A stretch of DNA of 64,000 nt, taken from Pseudomonas oleovorans subsp. oleovorans. Its GTDB lineage: Bacteria; Pseudomonadota; Gammaproteobacteria; Pseudomonadales; Pseudomonadaceae. The notes beneath the pieces are model-generated. The model made no database searches and was not told where the DNA came from. It saw only the letters and a program-made list of their open reading frames with translations. Of the stretch, positions 39,909-48,106 are shown piece by piece. The stretch lies in the NCBI RefSeq assembly GCF_002197815.1, contig NZ_NIUB01000015.1:40658-104657 (forward strand), in the 5' to 3' direction. The number at the start of each line of letters is the position of its first letter. Within the stretch, counting starts at the first letter, position 1. The translations under genes were made by a program, and so were the position numbers.

Positions 39909-39991
39909 GTCTTGCTCGCGCCATAGCCCGGTACAGTCAATGCGTGAATGCCGGCGATGATGCGCCCGGATTGCATCCGGGCTCCGGCTGC

Positions 39992-40573
39992 TCACAAGCG
40001 GATTTCAGTCCCCAGCACCTTGAGAAACGCCGCCAGCCAGGCCGGATGCGCAGGCCAGGCCGGCGCGCTGACCAGCTTGCCCTGTACGTGCGCCTGGTCC
40101 ACCGGGATTTCCACATACTTGCCACCGGCCAGCGCCACTTCCGGCGCACAAGCAGGATAGGCGCTGCATTCACGTCCCTCCAGCACCCCTGCTGCCGCCA
40201 GCAACTGGGCACCGTGGCAGACGGCAGCGATGGGCTTGTCAGCCGCCGCGAACGCCTTGACCAAGGCAATGACATCGGCGTTCAGGCGCAGGTACTCGGG
40301 CGCACGGCCACCGGGTACCAGCAGCGCGTCGTAATCGTCGGCACGCACCTTGGCGAAGTCATAGTTGAGGGCGAAGTTGTGGCCGGGCTTTTCGCTGTAG
40401 GTCTGGTCGCCCTCGAAATCGTGGATGGCGGTGCGTACCGTCTGCCCGGTCACCTTGTCCGGGCAGACCGCATGCACGGTATGGCCAACCATCTGCAGCG
40501 CCTGGAACGGCACCATGGTTTCGTAGTCCTCGGCGTAGTCGCCGACCAGCATGAGAATCTTCTTGGCAGCCAT
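39992..40573 (-). CDS. DJ-1/PfpI family protein
   Basis: A 193-residue single-domain protein of the PfpI/DJ-1 family. Nucleophile elbow [15 protein letters not shown] with Cys and adjacent His (near residue 105), upstream Glu-type site region [18 protein letters not shown] and [10 protein letters not shown]. Members are glyoxalases, deglycase-like enzymes or proteases; here the activity is not assigned. CAGGAGACG ribosome site. Stands alone. Confidence 0.9.
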   Translation of the reverse strand: MAAKKILMLVGDYAEDYETMVPFQALQMVGHTVHAVCPDKVTGQTVRTAIHDFEGDQTYSEKPGHNFALNYDFAKVRADDYDALLVPGGRAPEYLRLNADVIALVKAFAAADKPIAAVCHGAQLLAAAGVLEGRECSAYPACAPEVALAGGKYVEIPVDQAHVQGKLVSAPAWPAHPAWLAAFLKVLGTEIRL

Positions 40574-40685
40574 GATCGTCTCCTGAAGGTAGGTGGAAGG
40601 AACGCCATTATTCGCCCCTATTTCTTCCGACAGGTAACAGCCGAGTACTACTCAACAAAAAGCCAAGCGTCGATATACCGACTGT

Positions 40686-40750
40686 GTAGGAGCGGCGCCC
40701 CGCCGCGAACCAGAGCTGCATGGCCTGGCCAAGCCTCGCCCCGGAGCCGG
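40686..40750. repeat. REP-like element, GTAGGAGC family, copy 3
   Basis: Starts GTAGGAGCGGCGCCCCGCCG and has a degenerate right arm near CGCCCCGGAGCCGG. It occupies most of the 233-base gap between the PfpI and SDR genes, where nothing else is seen. Confidence 0.7.
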
Positions 40751-40806
40751 ACCACGAAACACCGCGTTGCCTGATCGCTACCGGCCTTTCAGCGCTCGCA
40801 TGTGGT

Positions 40807-41718
40807 CTAGAGCGCGTACTTCTGCAGGTTCGCCATCATTTCCTTGAGCGCCTCGACGTTGTCGGCCGGGTGCGCAGCACCCTCGAAATCGCAGATACGT
40901 TGCCACTGCGCCGCGACATCCTCGGGACTGAAACCGGCCTTGGGATCGAAGCCCGCGCCCAGGCTGCGCTCCCAGCGCACCTTGCCCACCCAGCCACCGC
41001 CGACTTCGTACAGGCCGCCGGTGTCCTGACAGGCGGCGCTGCCGAGGTACACCACCAGCGGGCTGACCAGTTCGGGCTTGAGCTGTTCGAACACCTGCGG
41101 CGGGATCAATCCTTCGGTCATGCGCGTGGCACCGGTCGGGGCAATGGCGTTGACCAGGATGTTGTTCTTGCGCCCTTCGATGGCCAGGGTGCGCGTCAGA
41201 CCGTACAGGCCGAGCTTGGCCATGCCGTAGTTGCTCTGGCCGAAATTGCCGTAGATCCCTGACGTGGACGAAGTGAAGATGACCCGGCCGAAGTTCTGCT
41301 CGCGCAAATGAGGCCAGGCTGCATGAGTAGTCTTGTAGGCGCCTTCGACATGGACCCTGTAGACCAGATCCCAGTCAGCGTCCTCCATCTTGTGGAAGCT
41401 CTTGTCGCGCAGAATGCCGGCATTGTTGACCAGCACATCGATACGGCCGAAATGATCCAGCGCCGTCTGCACGATCTTGTCGCCATCGGTGACCGAGTCA
41501 TGGTTGGCCACTGCAGTACCACCGAAGGCGCGAATCTCTTCCACCACCTTGTCGGCCGCTGAAGCGTTGGCCCCTTCACCATGGGTGCTACCGCCGAGAT
41601 CGTTGACCACCACCTTGGCGCCATGACGAGCGAACAGCAGTGCATGGGCGCGGCCCAGGCCACCGCCAGCACCGGTAACTATGACTACTTGATCTTCGAA
41701 ACGGATGGCATCGCTCAT
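40807..41718 (-). CDS. SDR family oxidoreductase (hydroxyacyl-CoA dehydrogenase-like)
   Basis: A 303-residue SDR of the multifunctional-enzyme-2 type: IVTGAGGGLGRAHALLFARHGAKVVVNDLGG, NNAGILRDKSFHKM, Ser in VIFTSSTSGIYG and Tyr-Lys in QSNYGMAKLGLYGL. The long N-terminal segment after the cofactor site and the GATRMTEGLIPP stretch resemble the dehydrogenase half of peroxisomal beta-oxidation enzyme. It probably oxidises 3-hydroxyacyl-CoA. Start at 41718 has AGGAG upstream; the longer frame to 41805 does not. Confidence 0.9.
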   Translation of the reverse strand: MSDAIRFEDQVVIVTGAGGGLGRAHALLFARHGAKVVVNDLGGSTHGEGANASAADKVVEEIRAFGGTAVANHDSVTDGDKIVQTALDHFGRIDVLVNNAGILRDKSFHKMEDADWDLVYRVHVEGAYKTTHAAWPHLREQNFGRVIFTSSTSGIYGNFGQSNYGMAKLGLYGLTRTLAIEGRKNNILVNAIAPTGATRMTEGLIPPQVFEQLKPELVSPLVVYLGSAACQDTGGLYEVGGGWVGKVRWERSLGAGFDPKAGFSPEDVAAQWQRICDFEGAAHPADNVEALKEMMANLQKYAL

Positions 41719-41830
41719 CGACAGGCTCCTAGGCAGATTGCGAATACCCCGAGTGTCAGGCAGCCCTGCAGACGGCACAAGGCGCGCGCAGGCGCTGAAT
41801 GACAAGCGATAATGCGACCTTATACGCGCC

Positions 41831-42361
41831 TCAGGCGAGGCGAATCAGGCTGAGGTGGTTGTACAGGTGCATGACGTGCGCCTGGCCGTACTCGGCATGG
41901 TTCAGTGCACCGTAGGCGAAATGTGGCTGCAATTCACCGGCATGGCTGGCGAACCGCTCGAACGCTATCTGCAGGCGCTGCAAGGCCTCGGCCTGGCTGG
42001 CCGGTTCAAGCAGAGGCGCCGCGCCGGGAATGACCTCATCCAGTGGATGACGCATGGCACCGCGCGCGCTGAATACGGCGAATGCGGCCGGCCCCAGGCT
42101 GTGGCGGAACCAGACTGGCCTCAGCTCGGGGTAACCGTCGATGGAATAGTCGATGCTCTGCGCACAGTGGTTGAACACTTGGCTCGGGCTCCAGCCTCGC
42201 ACGCTGCGTAGTGTCTTGCCCTGCAAGTCAGCCAGCACCTGGCGCGCACCCTGCAGACTGACGGCCGCGGGCTGCGGGCCAGTCGGCAAGGCCCAGTAAC
42301 CGGCGCCGAGGGCGGCGGCGCTGGTCAGTGCTGCGCCTTTGAGCAGGGTACGTCTACGCAT
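41831..42361 (-). CDS. DUF1569 protein with Tat-like signal
   Basis: A 176-residue protein opening MRRRTLLKGAALTSAAALGAGYWA, a twin-arginine-like export signal. The rest fits DUF1569, a DinB-related four-helix domain (HCAQSIDYSIDGYPEL, EALQRLQIAFERFASH, HFAYGALNHAEYGQAHVMHLYNHLSLI). His residues in HCAQS, NHAEY and HLYNH could form a metal site as in DinB proteins. AAGGAGCCC site upstream; start overlaps the hydrolase gene by 8 bases. Confidence 0.85.
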   Translation of the reverse strand: MRRRTLLKGAALTSAAALGAGYWALPTGPQPAAVSLQGARQVLADLQGKTLRSVRGWSPSQVFNHCAQSIDYSIDGYPELRPVWFRHSLGPAAFAVFSARGAMRHPLDEVIPGAAPLLEPASQAEALQRLQIAFERFASHAGELQPHFAYGALNHAEYGQAHVMHLYNHLSLIRLA

Positions 42362-43247
42362 GTGGGCTCCTTGTGCTGCGAAACTGCAGATAATGTTCGA
42401 GTACCGCCGCCGGCGCTTCGAGTTGTGGATAGTGACCAATGCCGTCGAGCAGCACCGTATCCGGGTCACTGATCAGCTCACGGTAGCGCGCCACCATATG
42501 CGCACCGGAGATGGGATCGAAGGCGCCATCGATCACCCGCATCGGCAGCGTCGTGGCCTGCATCGCCGTGACCCAGCGCTGCCGTTGCTGGCGCCGCTCG
42601 GGCATGTAGCGAATCAGACGATGCATCACCGCCGGGCCGTTGTTGTACGCCACCAGTTGCCACAGGGCATCCAGTTCGGCTTCGCTGGCCTGGGTGTGCG
42701 GGCCGAAGATGCGGGCGAAACTCTGTGCCAGCTTGCGCCGTGAGAACAACCGCCCGATCAGCGGACCAAGCGGCCCGAGCAGCAACTTCTGCACCCGCAC
42801 CGGATGATGGGTTTCGGGGAACAGACCGCCGCTGAGGAACACACAACCCGCCAGCTGCAGTTGCCTCTCCTGATGCCGCGCGATCAGCTCCTGGGCAACG
42901 CTGTCACCATAGTCGTGAGCCAGCACATGCACCGGGCGCTGTTCGCCGAGATGGGCCAGCAGTGCCTGCTGCAGATCGGCCTGTTCCAGCAGGCTATAGG
43001 CATGCCCACGCGGCTTGGCCGAGTAACCGAAGCCAAGCATGTCGCAGGCGATAACCCGGTAACGCTCGGCCAGTGGCGTCCACAGGCGATGCCAGTCCCA
43101 GCTGGCGCTGGGAAAGCCGTGAATCAGCAGCAGAGGCTGGGCTTGCGTGTCTCCAGCGGCCCAGTAACGGATCGTGTGACCACGAAAGTGAAAAGCCTGG
43201 CTTTGCGCGCGCCAATCATCCAGGGCGATGCCTGGCAGCCCGTTCAC
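42354..43247 (-). CDS. Alpha/beta hydrolase with Asp nucleophile
   Basis: About 297 residues. Oxyanion region LLLIHGFPSASWDWHRLW, nucleophile elbow HVLAHDYGDSVAQEL with Asp instead of Ser (HDYGD), a cap domain, and C-terminal His in LLDGIGHYPQLEAP. The Asp nucleophile points to haloalkane dehalogenase or epoxide hydrolase-like chemistry. The likely start is GTG 43247, making a GTGA overlap with the aldolase gene. A longer frame to 43298 lies within that gene. Confidence 0.85.
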   Translation of the reverse strand: MNGLPGIALDDWRAQSQAFHFRGHTIRYWAAGDTQAQPLLLIHGFPSASWDWHRLWTPLAERYRVIACDMLGFGYSAKPRGHAYSLLEQADLQQALLAHLGEQRPVHVLAHDYGDSVAQELIARHQERQLQLAGCVFLSGGLFPETHHPVRVQKLLLGPLGPLIGRLFSRRKLAQSFARIFGPHTQASEAELDALWQLVAYNNGPAVMHRLIRYMPERRQQRQRWVTAMQATTLPMRVIDGAFDPISGAHMVARYRELISDPDTVLLDGIGHYPQLEAPAAVLEHYLQFRSTRSPHA

Positions 43248-44020
43248 TGATCGTAACCCGGCATCTGCTGGTCCAGCTTGCGCAGCAGCGCCGGCCAAGG
43301 CAGCGAGCCCCCCATGCCCTGTGGCGTTTTCATCACACCGGCGATCATCGCCCGCGCACCGTCGAGAATCTGCTGCGGAATATGGATCAGCTCGGCACCG
43401 CCGCTCTGCGCCATGACCTGGATCTCACAGGCACGCTGCAGGATGAACATGCCGAGGAAGGCGTCGGCGATGCCGCCGAAAGCAGTGAGCAACCCATGGT
43501 TGGGCAGGATCATGAAATTCTTGTCGCCCAGGTCCGCCTGCAGCCGCGCCTTCTCGTCATGATTCAGCGCCACCCCTTCATAGCCGTGGTAGGCCAGGCT
43601 GGCGAGGACGAACAGCGATTGCTGCGACAGGGGCAGCAAGCCCTGCTTCTGCGCCGACACGGCGATGCCCGCCGGGGTGTGAATGTGCAGCACGCAGCCG
43701 ACATCGTGGCGCACCTCGTGCACGGCGCTGTGAATGGTGTAACCGGCCGGGTTGATGTCGAACGGGCTGTCCATCAGCTTGTTGCCCGCCAGGTCGACCT
43801 TGACCAGGCTCGACGCCGTGATTTCGTGGAACATCAGGCCATAGGGGTTGATCAGGAAATCTTCCGTACCCGGTACCTTGGCAGAGATATGGGTGAAGAT
43901 CAGATCATCCCAGCCATAGAGGGCGATCAGCCGGTAGCAGGCGGCGAGGTCGACGCGTGCACGCCATTCGGCCTCGGAAACCAGATTCTTCACGGCAGGG
44001 AGTTTCAGCGGAGCATTCAC
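43244..44020 (-). CDS. Class II aldolase/adducin family protein
   Basis: A 258-residue class II aldolase-fold protein: LIFTHISAKVPG near residue 42, the zinc-site motif CVLHIHTPAGIAVSAQ near 107 (HxH), and MILPNHGLLTAFGGI near 156. Family members are metal-dependent sugar-phosphate aldolases, but many with this length are uncharacterised. GTG at 44020 is chosen because GAGGTGA lies 5 bases upstream. First gene of an overlapping aldolase-hydrolase-DUF1569 operon. The 187 bases upstream show no clear element. Confidence 0.88.
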   Translation of the reverse strand: MNAPLKLPAVKNLVSEAEWRARVDLAACYRLIALYGWDDLIFTHISAKVPGTEDFLINPYGLMFHEITASSLVKVDLAGNKLMDSPFDINPAGYTIHSAVHEVRHDVGCVLHIHTPAGIAVSAQKQGLLPLSQQSLFVLASLAYHGYEGVALNHDEKARLQADLGDKNFMILPNHGLLTAFGGIADAFLGMFILQRACEIQVMAQSGGAELIHIPQQILDGARAMIAGVMKTPQGMGGSLPWPALLRKLDQQMPGYDQ

Positions 44021-44207
44021 GGCGGTCACCTCGATATTCTTGTTGGTCGGTGGTGTCCGCAGTCTAGCCAGGCGCGTCGCTGGCGGTAGTTGCCCTGGCA
44101 GCCATCTTGATGGCTTTGCGGGTCACGGCGCTGACGCGCCGCGGTGCGATAGGCAGGTATTCGCCGCTTTTATCGCCGGTCAAACCAGCTCGGGGTATTG
44201 GGGCACG

Positions 44208-44657
44208 TCAGGCCTTCAGCGCCGCCACGAAGGCTTGCAGCCAGGGTTCGGCATCGGTTTCAGGCGTGACGGTTTCGCTGGAGTCCAGGCGCAGCATTTC
44301 CACCACTTCGCGCAGGCCCAGCTCGGCATACAACTCACGCATCAGTTCACCGCCACCACAGAAGGTGTCATAGCTGGAGTCGCCCAGCGCCAGCACCGCA
44401 GCCGGTTTGCCGCTCCAGGCCGGCAAACGGTCTCTGATTTCGCTGTACAGCGGCAGCAGGTTGTCCGGCAGCTCACCCATGCCAGTGGTGGACGTGACGG
44501 TAAGGAAGGCGTCCGGCGCGAAGGCCAGCAGCTCCTCGAGGCTCACGTTCGCTTTGTGCCAGGCATCCAGCCCGGCGGCCTTGAGCTGACGCTCGGCGTG
44601 GCGAGCGACTTCCTCGGCCGTACCGTAGACCGAGCCCGAGAGAATGGCGACTTTCAT
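44208..44657 (-). CDS. Flavodoxin (MioC-like)
   Basis: A 149-residue flavodoxin. FMN phosphate loop SGSVYGTAEEVARHA at residues 7-21, second loop TSTTGMGELPDN, third LALGDSSYDTFCGGG. Small electron carrier of the cytosol. Start at 44657 has CCGGAGTTGTC upstream; the frame open to 44948 runs into the LOV gene and is not used. It is divergent from the LOV gene with 102 bases between, so both promoters are there. Flavodoxin next to light-response genes is also the order I recall in other Pseudomonas. Confidence 0.92.
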   Translation of the reverse strand: MKVAILSGSVYGTAEEVARHAERQLKAAGLDAWHKANVSLEELLAFAPDAFLTVTSTTGMGELPDNLLPLYSEIRDRLPAWSGKPAAVLALGDSSYDTFCGGGELMRELYAELGLREVVEMLRLDSSETVTPETDAEPWLQAFVAALKA

Positions 44658-44759
44658 GACAACTCCGGAAACAGGAAAAACGCCGCGCATTATGCCGCAA
44701 GTGGACAGCCCGACCCGATGTTTTAGAATGCAGCCCATAACCATCGCGGAACCGGACTC

Positions 44760-45206
44760 ATGATCAATGCCAAACTGCTGCAACTGGTAGTCGACGCCTC
44801 CAACGATGGGATCGTGGTGGCCGAGCAGGAGGGCGAAGACAATATTCTGATCTACGCCAACGCGGCATTCGAGCGCCTGACCGGCTACCCCTGCGATGAC
44901 ATCCTCTACCAGGATTGCCGTTTCCTGCAGGGCACTGACCGTGCACAACTCGGCCTGCAGGCCATTCGCGAAGCGGTCAAGGCGAACAAGCCCTGCCGAC
45001 AGATCATTCGTAACTACCGCAAGGATGGCAGCGCGTTCTGGAACGAGCTATCGATCACTCCGGTGCTGAACGAAAGCGACCAGCTGACCTACTACATCGG
45101 TATCCAGAAGGATGTTACCGAACAGGTCGAAGCCAAGCAGCGGGTGCGTGAGCTGGAGGCAGAGGTCGCCGAGTTGAAGGCCGAGCTGGCGCGCCTGAAA
45201 AGCTGA
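44760..45206 (+). CDS. Short LOV blue-light photoreceptor (PpSB1-LOV-like)
   Basis: A 148-residue protein with a single LOV domain and short helical caps, no effector. The FMN-adduct cysteine is Cys53 in ILYQDCRFLQG. Asn85 in RNYRKDG, Asn95 in FWNELSITPV and Gln116 in YIGIQKD occupy the flavin-contact positions. The N-terminus MINAKLLQLVVDASNDGIVVAE is almost the P. putida PpSB1-LOV sequence as I remember it. The C-terminal helix (RELEAEVAELKAELARLK) is a heptad-like coiled coil suited to dimerisation. Cys53 is present, so photochemistry should be intact. Confidence 0.95.
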   Translation: MINAKLLQLVVDASNDGIVVAEQEGEDNILIYANAAFERLTGYPCDDILYQDCRFLQGTDRAQLGLQAIREAVKANKPCRQIIRNYRKDGSAFWNELSITPVLNESDQLTYYIGIQKDVTEQVEAKQRVRELEAEVAELKAELARLKS

Positions 45207-45234
45207 CGAACGGATAAAACTATCCTTCGTCAGC
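45202..45234 (+). terminator. Stem-loop overlapping the LOV gene stop
   Basis: GCTGACGAACGGATA pairs with TATCCTTCGTCAGC (one bulge) around a 4-base AAAC loop. The LOV stop codon is inside the left arm. No T-tract, so it is an incomplete terminator that may uncouple the LOV gene from the next one. Confidence 0.55.
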
Positions 45235-45271
45235 GCAGTCAGATGGGTTTGAACCCGTGCAGTATCATCCC

Positions 45272-45880
45272 ATGCAAAGCGATCCGCTGCTGACTCAGGA
45301 CGAACTGGATTTCATCCAGAAGATCCTCTTCAAACCTCCGCAAAAGCGGCGCCCTGACGCAGCGCCGTCATTGGCTCTGGGCAAACGACTCAGTGAGCTG
45401 CTGGCTCGCCTGGGCAACGAAGAACAGCTAAGCCTGGATACGCATACCGACAATCAGCATCTGAGCTTCCCCCTGCACCTGATCCAAGACGACCACAGTC
45501 AGTCACGCCTGGAGCTGGGCGCCCCGCTGATCTTCGAACAAGGGGTAAGCGAACGCCCATGGCGTCTTGTCCTGCCCACGGCATTAGCACTGCTGGACGA
45601 CAGCGACCAGCCCAGTGGCCTGAAGGCGCTGGAGCTATCGAACAATGGAATCCTGGTGGAATACAGCAAAACAGGCACGCCGGCCAAGGATCAGTTGCTG
45701 CAACTGCTTTTGCCCCAGGAGCGCCGCGTTCAATTGCGCGCGCGGCTCGCAAGACGCGTCAGCCAGAAGCGTTACGCTTACAGCCTGCAGACGCTACATA
45801 CGGAAGATGAGCAAACTCTGCGTCAGTACCTGTTCGAACAGCACAGCGAACAACAGTCGCAGACCGCAGCAGTCAGCTGA
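45272..45880 (+). CDS. Hypothetical protein with PilZ-like C-terminal half
   Basis: A 202-residue cytosolic protein. The C-terminal half contains GLKALELSNNGILVEYS, similar to the PilZ (D/N)xSxxG strand, and RAARLARRVSQKRYAYSL-like basic strands (actual RARLARRVSQKRYAYSL). The N-terminal half, DELDFIQKILFKPPQKRR, shows no known domain. Binding of c-di-GMP is possible but the RxxxR motif is not clear. GTG at 45257 is an alternative start; neither has a strong ribosome site. It sits between the LOV and LitR-type genes. Confidence 0.65.
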   Translation: MQSDPLLTQDELDFIQKILFKPPQKRRPDAAPSLALGKRLSELLARLGNEEQLSLDTHTDNQHLSFPLHLIQDDHSQSRLELGAPLIFEQGVSERPWRLVLPTALALLDDSDQPSGLKALELSNNGILVEYSKTGTPAKDQLLQLLLPQERRVQLRARLARRVSQKRYAYSLQTLHTEDEQTLRQYLFEQHSEQQSQTAAVS

Positions 45881-45901
45881 AGCTCAGTAGCCTGGACCAC
45901 C

Positions 45902-46867
45902 TCAGGTATCGAGATGGCCAGCCAGAAACTGCTGCATACGACGCTGCATCAGGCGTCCCTCATTACCCAGGCAAGCAATGGGCGAACCGGCCAGACTTTC
46001 CTCCGCCAGATCGGCACTGTCACCGGCCAACAGCAGCGGACACTCCAGACCCAGCGCCAGGCGCGCCAGTTGCCGCGGGAACTCCTCGCCTGGCGGCTGG
46101 TTGCTGAAGACCACCAGCGCCTGGGGCTGCATGCGTTCACAGACCAGGGCCAGATCGGTCATGGGTACGCCTGGCCCCATCACCGACACGTCGACGTCCT
46201 GATTGCCCAGCAGCAACGCTGCAACCAGCAACTCCAGTTCCCGGCAGTGGCCAGGTAGCGCCACCAGCAGCACGCGCTCACGCGAATCATCACGCCCCAA
46301 TTGCAGACGCTGCCAGCAGCGCCCACGCAGGAAGCCGTCGAGCATCAGCCACTCGCCGCGCTGACCGACTTCGTCCTGACGCAGCAGCAGTTCCTGCCAA
46401 ACCGGCATGAAAATATCCTGGAACACCACCGGCAGCGGATAGCAGGAGAAAATCTGCCCGTACACACGCTCAAGACGAGACTCATCGAAGTTCTGCAGCG
46501 CGCTGCGCAGTTGATCCTGCCACTGACTCCAGTCGTCACTGACGACGTCGTTGTAGGCGGGCGTAGCGACGCTGCGACTGCTGGCGCTCTTGGCCAGGAT
46601 CGAACCGACCTTGCTGACCGCGACGCCACGCTCGATCCAGGCGAGGATGCTGCGCACCGCGTCGATGTCGGCCTGCGAATACAGGCGATGGCCGCTATCG
46701 GTCCGTGTCGGCTGAATCAGGCCGTAACGCCGCTCCCAGGCACGCAGGGTGACCGGATTGACACCGGTAAGGCGGGAAACCTCGCGAATGGGGAACAGCT
46801 CTTCCTGTTTCAAAGCGCTGGACGCGAGCGATGTGACGGAGGCGAGTTCGGGCATGGCTTCGGGCAT
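45902..46867 (-). CDS. MerR-family LitR/PplR-type light-response regulator
   Basis: About 321 residues from MPEAMPEL (46867). MerR DNA-binding domain FPIREVSRLTGVNPVTLRAWERRYGLIQPTRT with second helix RLYSQADIDAVRSIL, then a CarH/LitR-like C-terminal region (FMPVWQELLLRQDEVGQRGEWLM, LVALPGHCRELELLVAALLLG). The B12 ligand motif DxHxxG is not visible (PGHCREL at that place), which fits the class II LitR regulators of P. putida (PplR). These act with a short LOV protein rather than with B12. TTG 46924 would extend it by 19 codons. Confidence 0.88.
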   Translation of the reverse strand: MPEAMPELASVTSLASSALKQEELFPIREVSRLTGVNPVTLRAWERRYGLIQPTRTDSGHRLYSQADIDAVRSILAWIERGVAVSKVGSILAKSASSRSVATPAYNDVVSDDWSQWQDQLRSALQNFDESRLERVYGQIFSCYPLPVVFQDIFMPVWQELLLRQDEVGQRGEWLMLDGFLRGRCWQRLQLGRDDSRERVLLVALPGHCRELELLVAALLLGNQDVDVSVMGPGVPMTDLALVCERMQPQALVVFSNQPPGEEFPRQLARLALGLECPLLLAGDSADLAEESLAGSPIACLGNEGRLMQRRMQQFLAGHLDT

Positions 46868-46928
46868 CACGGCAACGAATATTGGGCAATTGTAACCCAG
46901 CAACTGCTCACTGGCATTGTGCAAGATA

Positions 46929-46934
46929 TGTACA
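46929..46934. promoter_or_regulatory. Single TGTACA half-site upstream of the LitR-type gene
   Basis: One TGTACA at 62 bases upstream of the chosen start. No partner at the 12-base spacing is evident, so regulation through it is speculative. It is the only element seen in the 355-base gap 46868-47222, whose right half serves as leader for the monooxygenase-like gene. Confidence 0.35.
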
Positions 46935-47222
46935 AAACCATACCAAGCACAACAACAAGGATAACGGCAGCCTCAAGCGCGATGTTTATCCATGCCTGGC
47001 GCCCTTCACCGAACCATAGCACACAGCCCATGCCCTTGAATGGTGCAAATCCCGCCCAAGGTTTCTCCTTTAACCCGTCTGGAGCCCCTTGTCAGGCGGG
47101 GCTGGCTAATTTTCACGAAACGGGAATAATCCTTGCTGCAATTTTCGTCGAGCACACCACCCCGTGCTTGATCGCGCCCTACGCCACACCCCGGCTGACG
47201 GCAATACTCGAGGAGATACACA

Positions 47223-47789
47223 ATGTCCCCCGTAACCCTGATGGTGGCGCGCCGCGTCGCCAATGGTCGTTATCACGACTTCATCGCCTGGCTGCGTGAA
47301 GGCGAACACCTGGCAACCGACTTTCCGGGCTATCTCGGCTCCGGCGTGCTGGCACCGCCCGCCGATGACGATGAGTTTCAGATCGTTTTCCGCTTCAGCG
47401 ACGAACAGACCATGGCTTCCTGGGAGCACTCAGCCTCACGCCAGGCCTGGCTGCAGCGGGGTGCGGGCCTGTTTGCCCAACCGCAGGAGAAGCGTGCAGT
47501 CGGCCTTGACGCCTGGTTCGGCAGCGCCCATCGACAGGCTCCGCGCTGGAAGCAGAGCGTGGCGATCTGGCTGGCGTTCTTTCCGGTGTCCCTGGCCTTC
47601 AACCTGCTGTTCGGCCCCTGGCTCGCCGACCTTTCGCTGGTCACCCGCGTGCTGCTGTCGACGCTGGCCTTGACGCCACTGATGACCTACTGGTTCATCC
47701 CGCTTTCCACTCGCCTGCTGGAACCCTGGCTACAAGATAACCATCCGCAGCGCCTGAGCAGGCGAGCCGCCAGCATCGGCAAGCCCTGA
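47223..47789 (+). CDS. Antibiotic biosynthesis monooxygenase-like domain with membrane anchor
   Basis: A 188-residue protein. Residues 1-95 form a dimeric ferredoxin-like ABM domain (VTLMVARRVANGRYHDFIAWLREGEHLA, FQIVFRFSDEQTMASWEHS). It is followed by two transmembrane helices (AIWLAFFPVSLAFNLLFG and VTRVLLSTLALTPLMTYWF). ABM proteins without the anchor include heme-degrading or quinone-oxidising enzymes; the membrane form is widespread but uncharacterised. GAGGAGA site upstream, intrinsic terminator after. Located between the LitR-type and fol genes, hence a candidate light-responsive gene. Confidence 0.85.
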   Translation: MSPVTLMVARRVANGRYHDFIAWLREGEHLATDFPGYLGSGVLAPPADDDEFQIVFRFSDEQTMASWEHSASRQAWLQRGAGLFAQPQEKRAVGLDAWFGSAHRQAPRWKQSVAIWLAFFPVSLAFNLLFGPWLADLSLVTRVLLSTLALTPLMTYWFIPLSTRLLEPWLQDNHPQRLSRRAASIGKP

Positions 47790-47806
47790 AAGCATCCACT
47801 TCTACC

Positions 47807-47834
47807 AATCGGCCAGCCTCGTGCTGGCCGATTT
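47807..47834 (+). terminator. Intrinsic terminator of the ABM-like gene
   Basis: 11-bp perfect stem (AATCGGCCAGC with GCTGGCCGATT) and 5-base loop 18 bases after the stop, followed by TTCG. Confidence 0.8.
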
Positions 47835-47856
47835 CGTTGTACAAGCAGCCAATATC

Positions 47857-47880
47857 TGTACAAAAACAGTAATTCGTACA
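47857..47880 (+). promoter_or_regulatory. Candidate LitR/PplR direct-repeat box, copy 1
   Basis: TGTACA-N12-CGTACA, one mismatch from the PplR box I recall from P. putida, T(G/A)TACA-N12-TGTA(C/T)A. Another TGTACA lies at 47838 (13-base spacing to this one) and AGTACA at 47886. It is in the AT-rich 317-base gap before folM. Confidence 0.6.
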
Positions 47881-47988
47881 GGTAAAGTACAAAAACCCCT
47901 TCCCCACCTCCTCAGTAAAAACCCTTAAAACTCAGCAAAATAGGCAAATCCACTCAGCCTGATAGCAAAACCACATGTCGCACAGGGT

Positions 47989-48012
47989 TGTACAACCTGC
48001 AGCTCTGGTATA
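47989..48012 (+). promoter_or_regulatory. Candidate LitR/PplR direct-repeat box, copy 2
   Basis: TGTACA-N12-GGTATA, again one mismatch from the recalled box, with the right half-site 95 bases upstream of the folM start. Its second half, GGTATA, could overlap a -10 element. Confidence 0.6.
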
Positions 48013-48106
48013 GCTTTATCCACGGTCTGGTGAGTAGCGCCTGCCACTGGTCAGGTATCCCGAGGCGGTACGAGCCAGGCCTTCATTTCTTTCTCACGAG
48101 TTGCAC

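Noticed and set aside
46929..46952. A full PplR-type direct repeat upstream of the LitR-type gene
   Set aside because: Only one TGTACA is present; the sequences 12 bases on either side do not match the second half-site.
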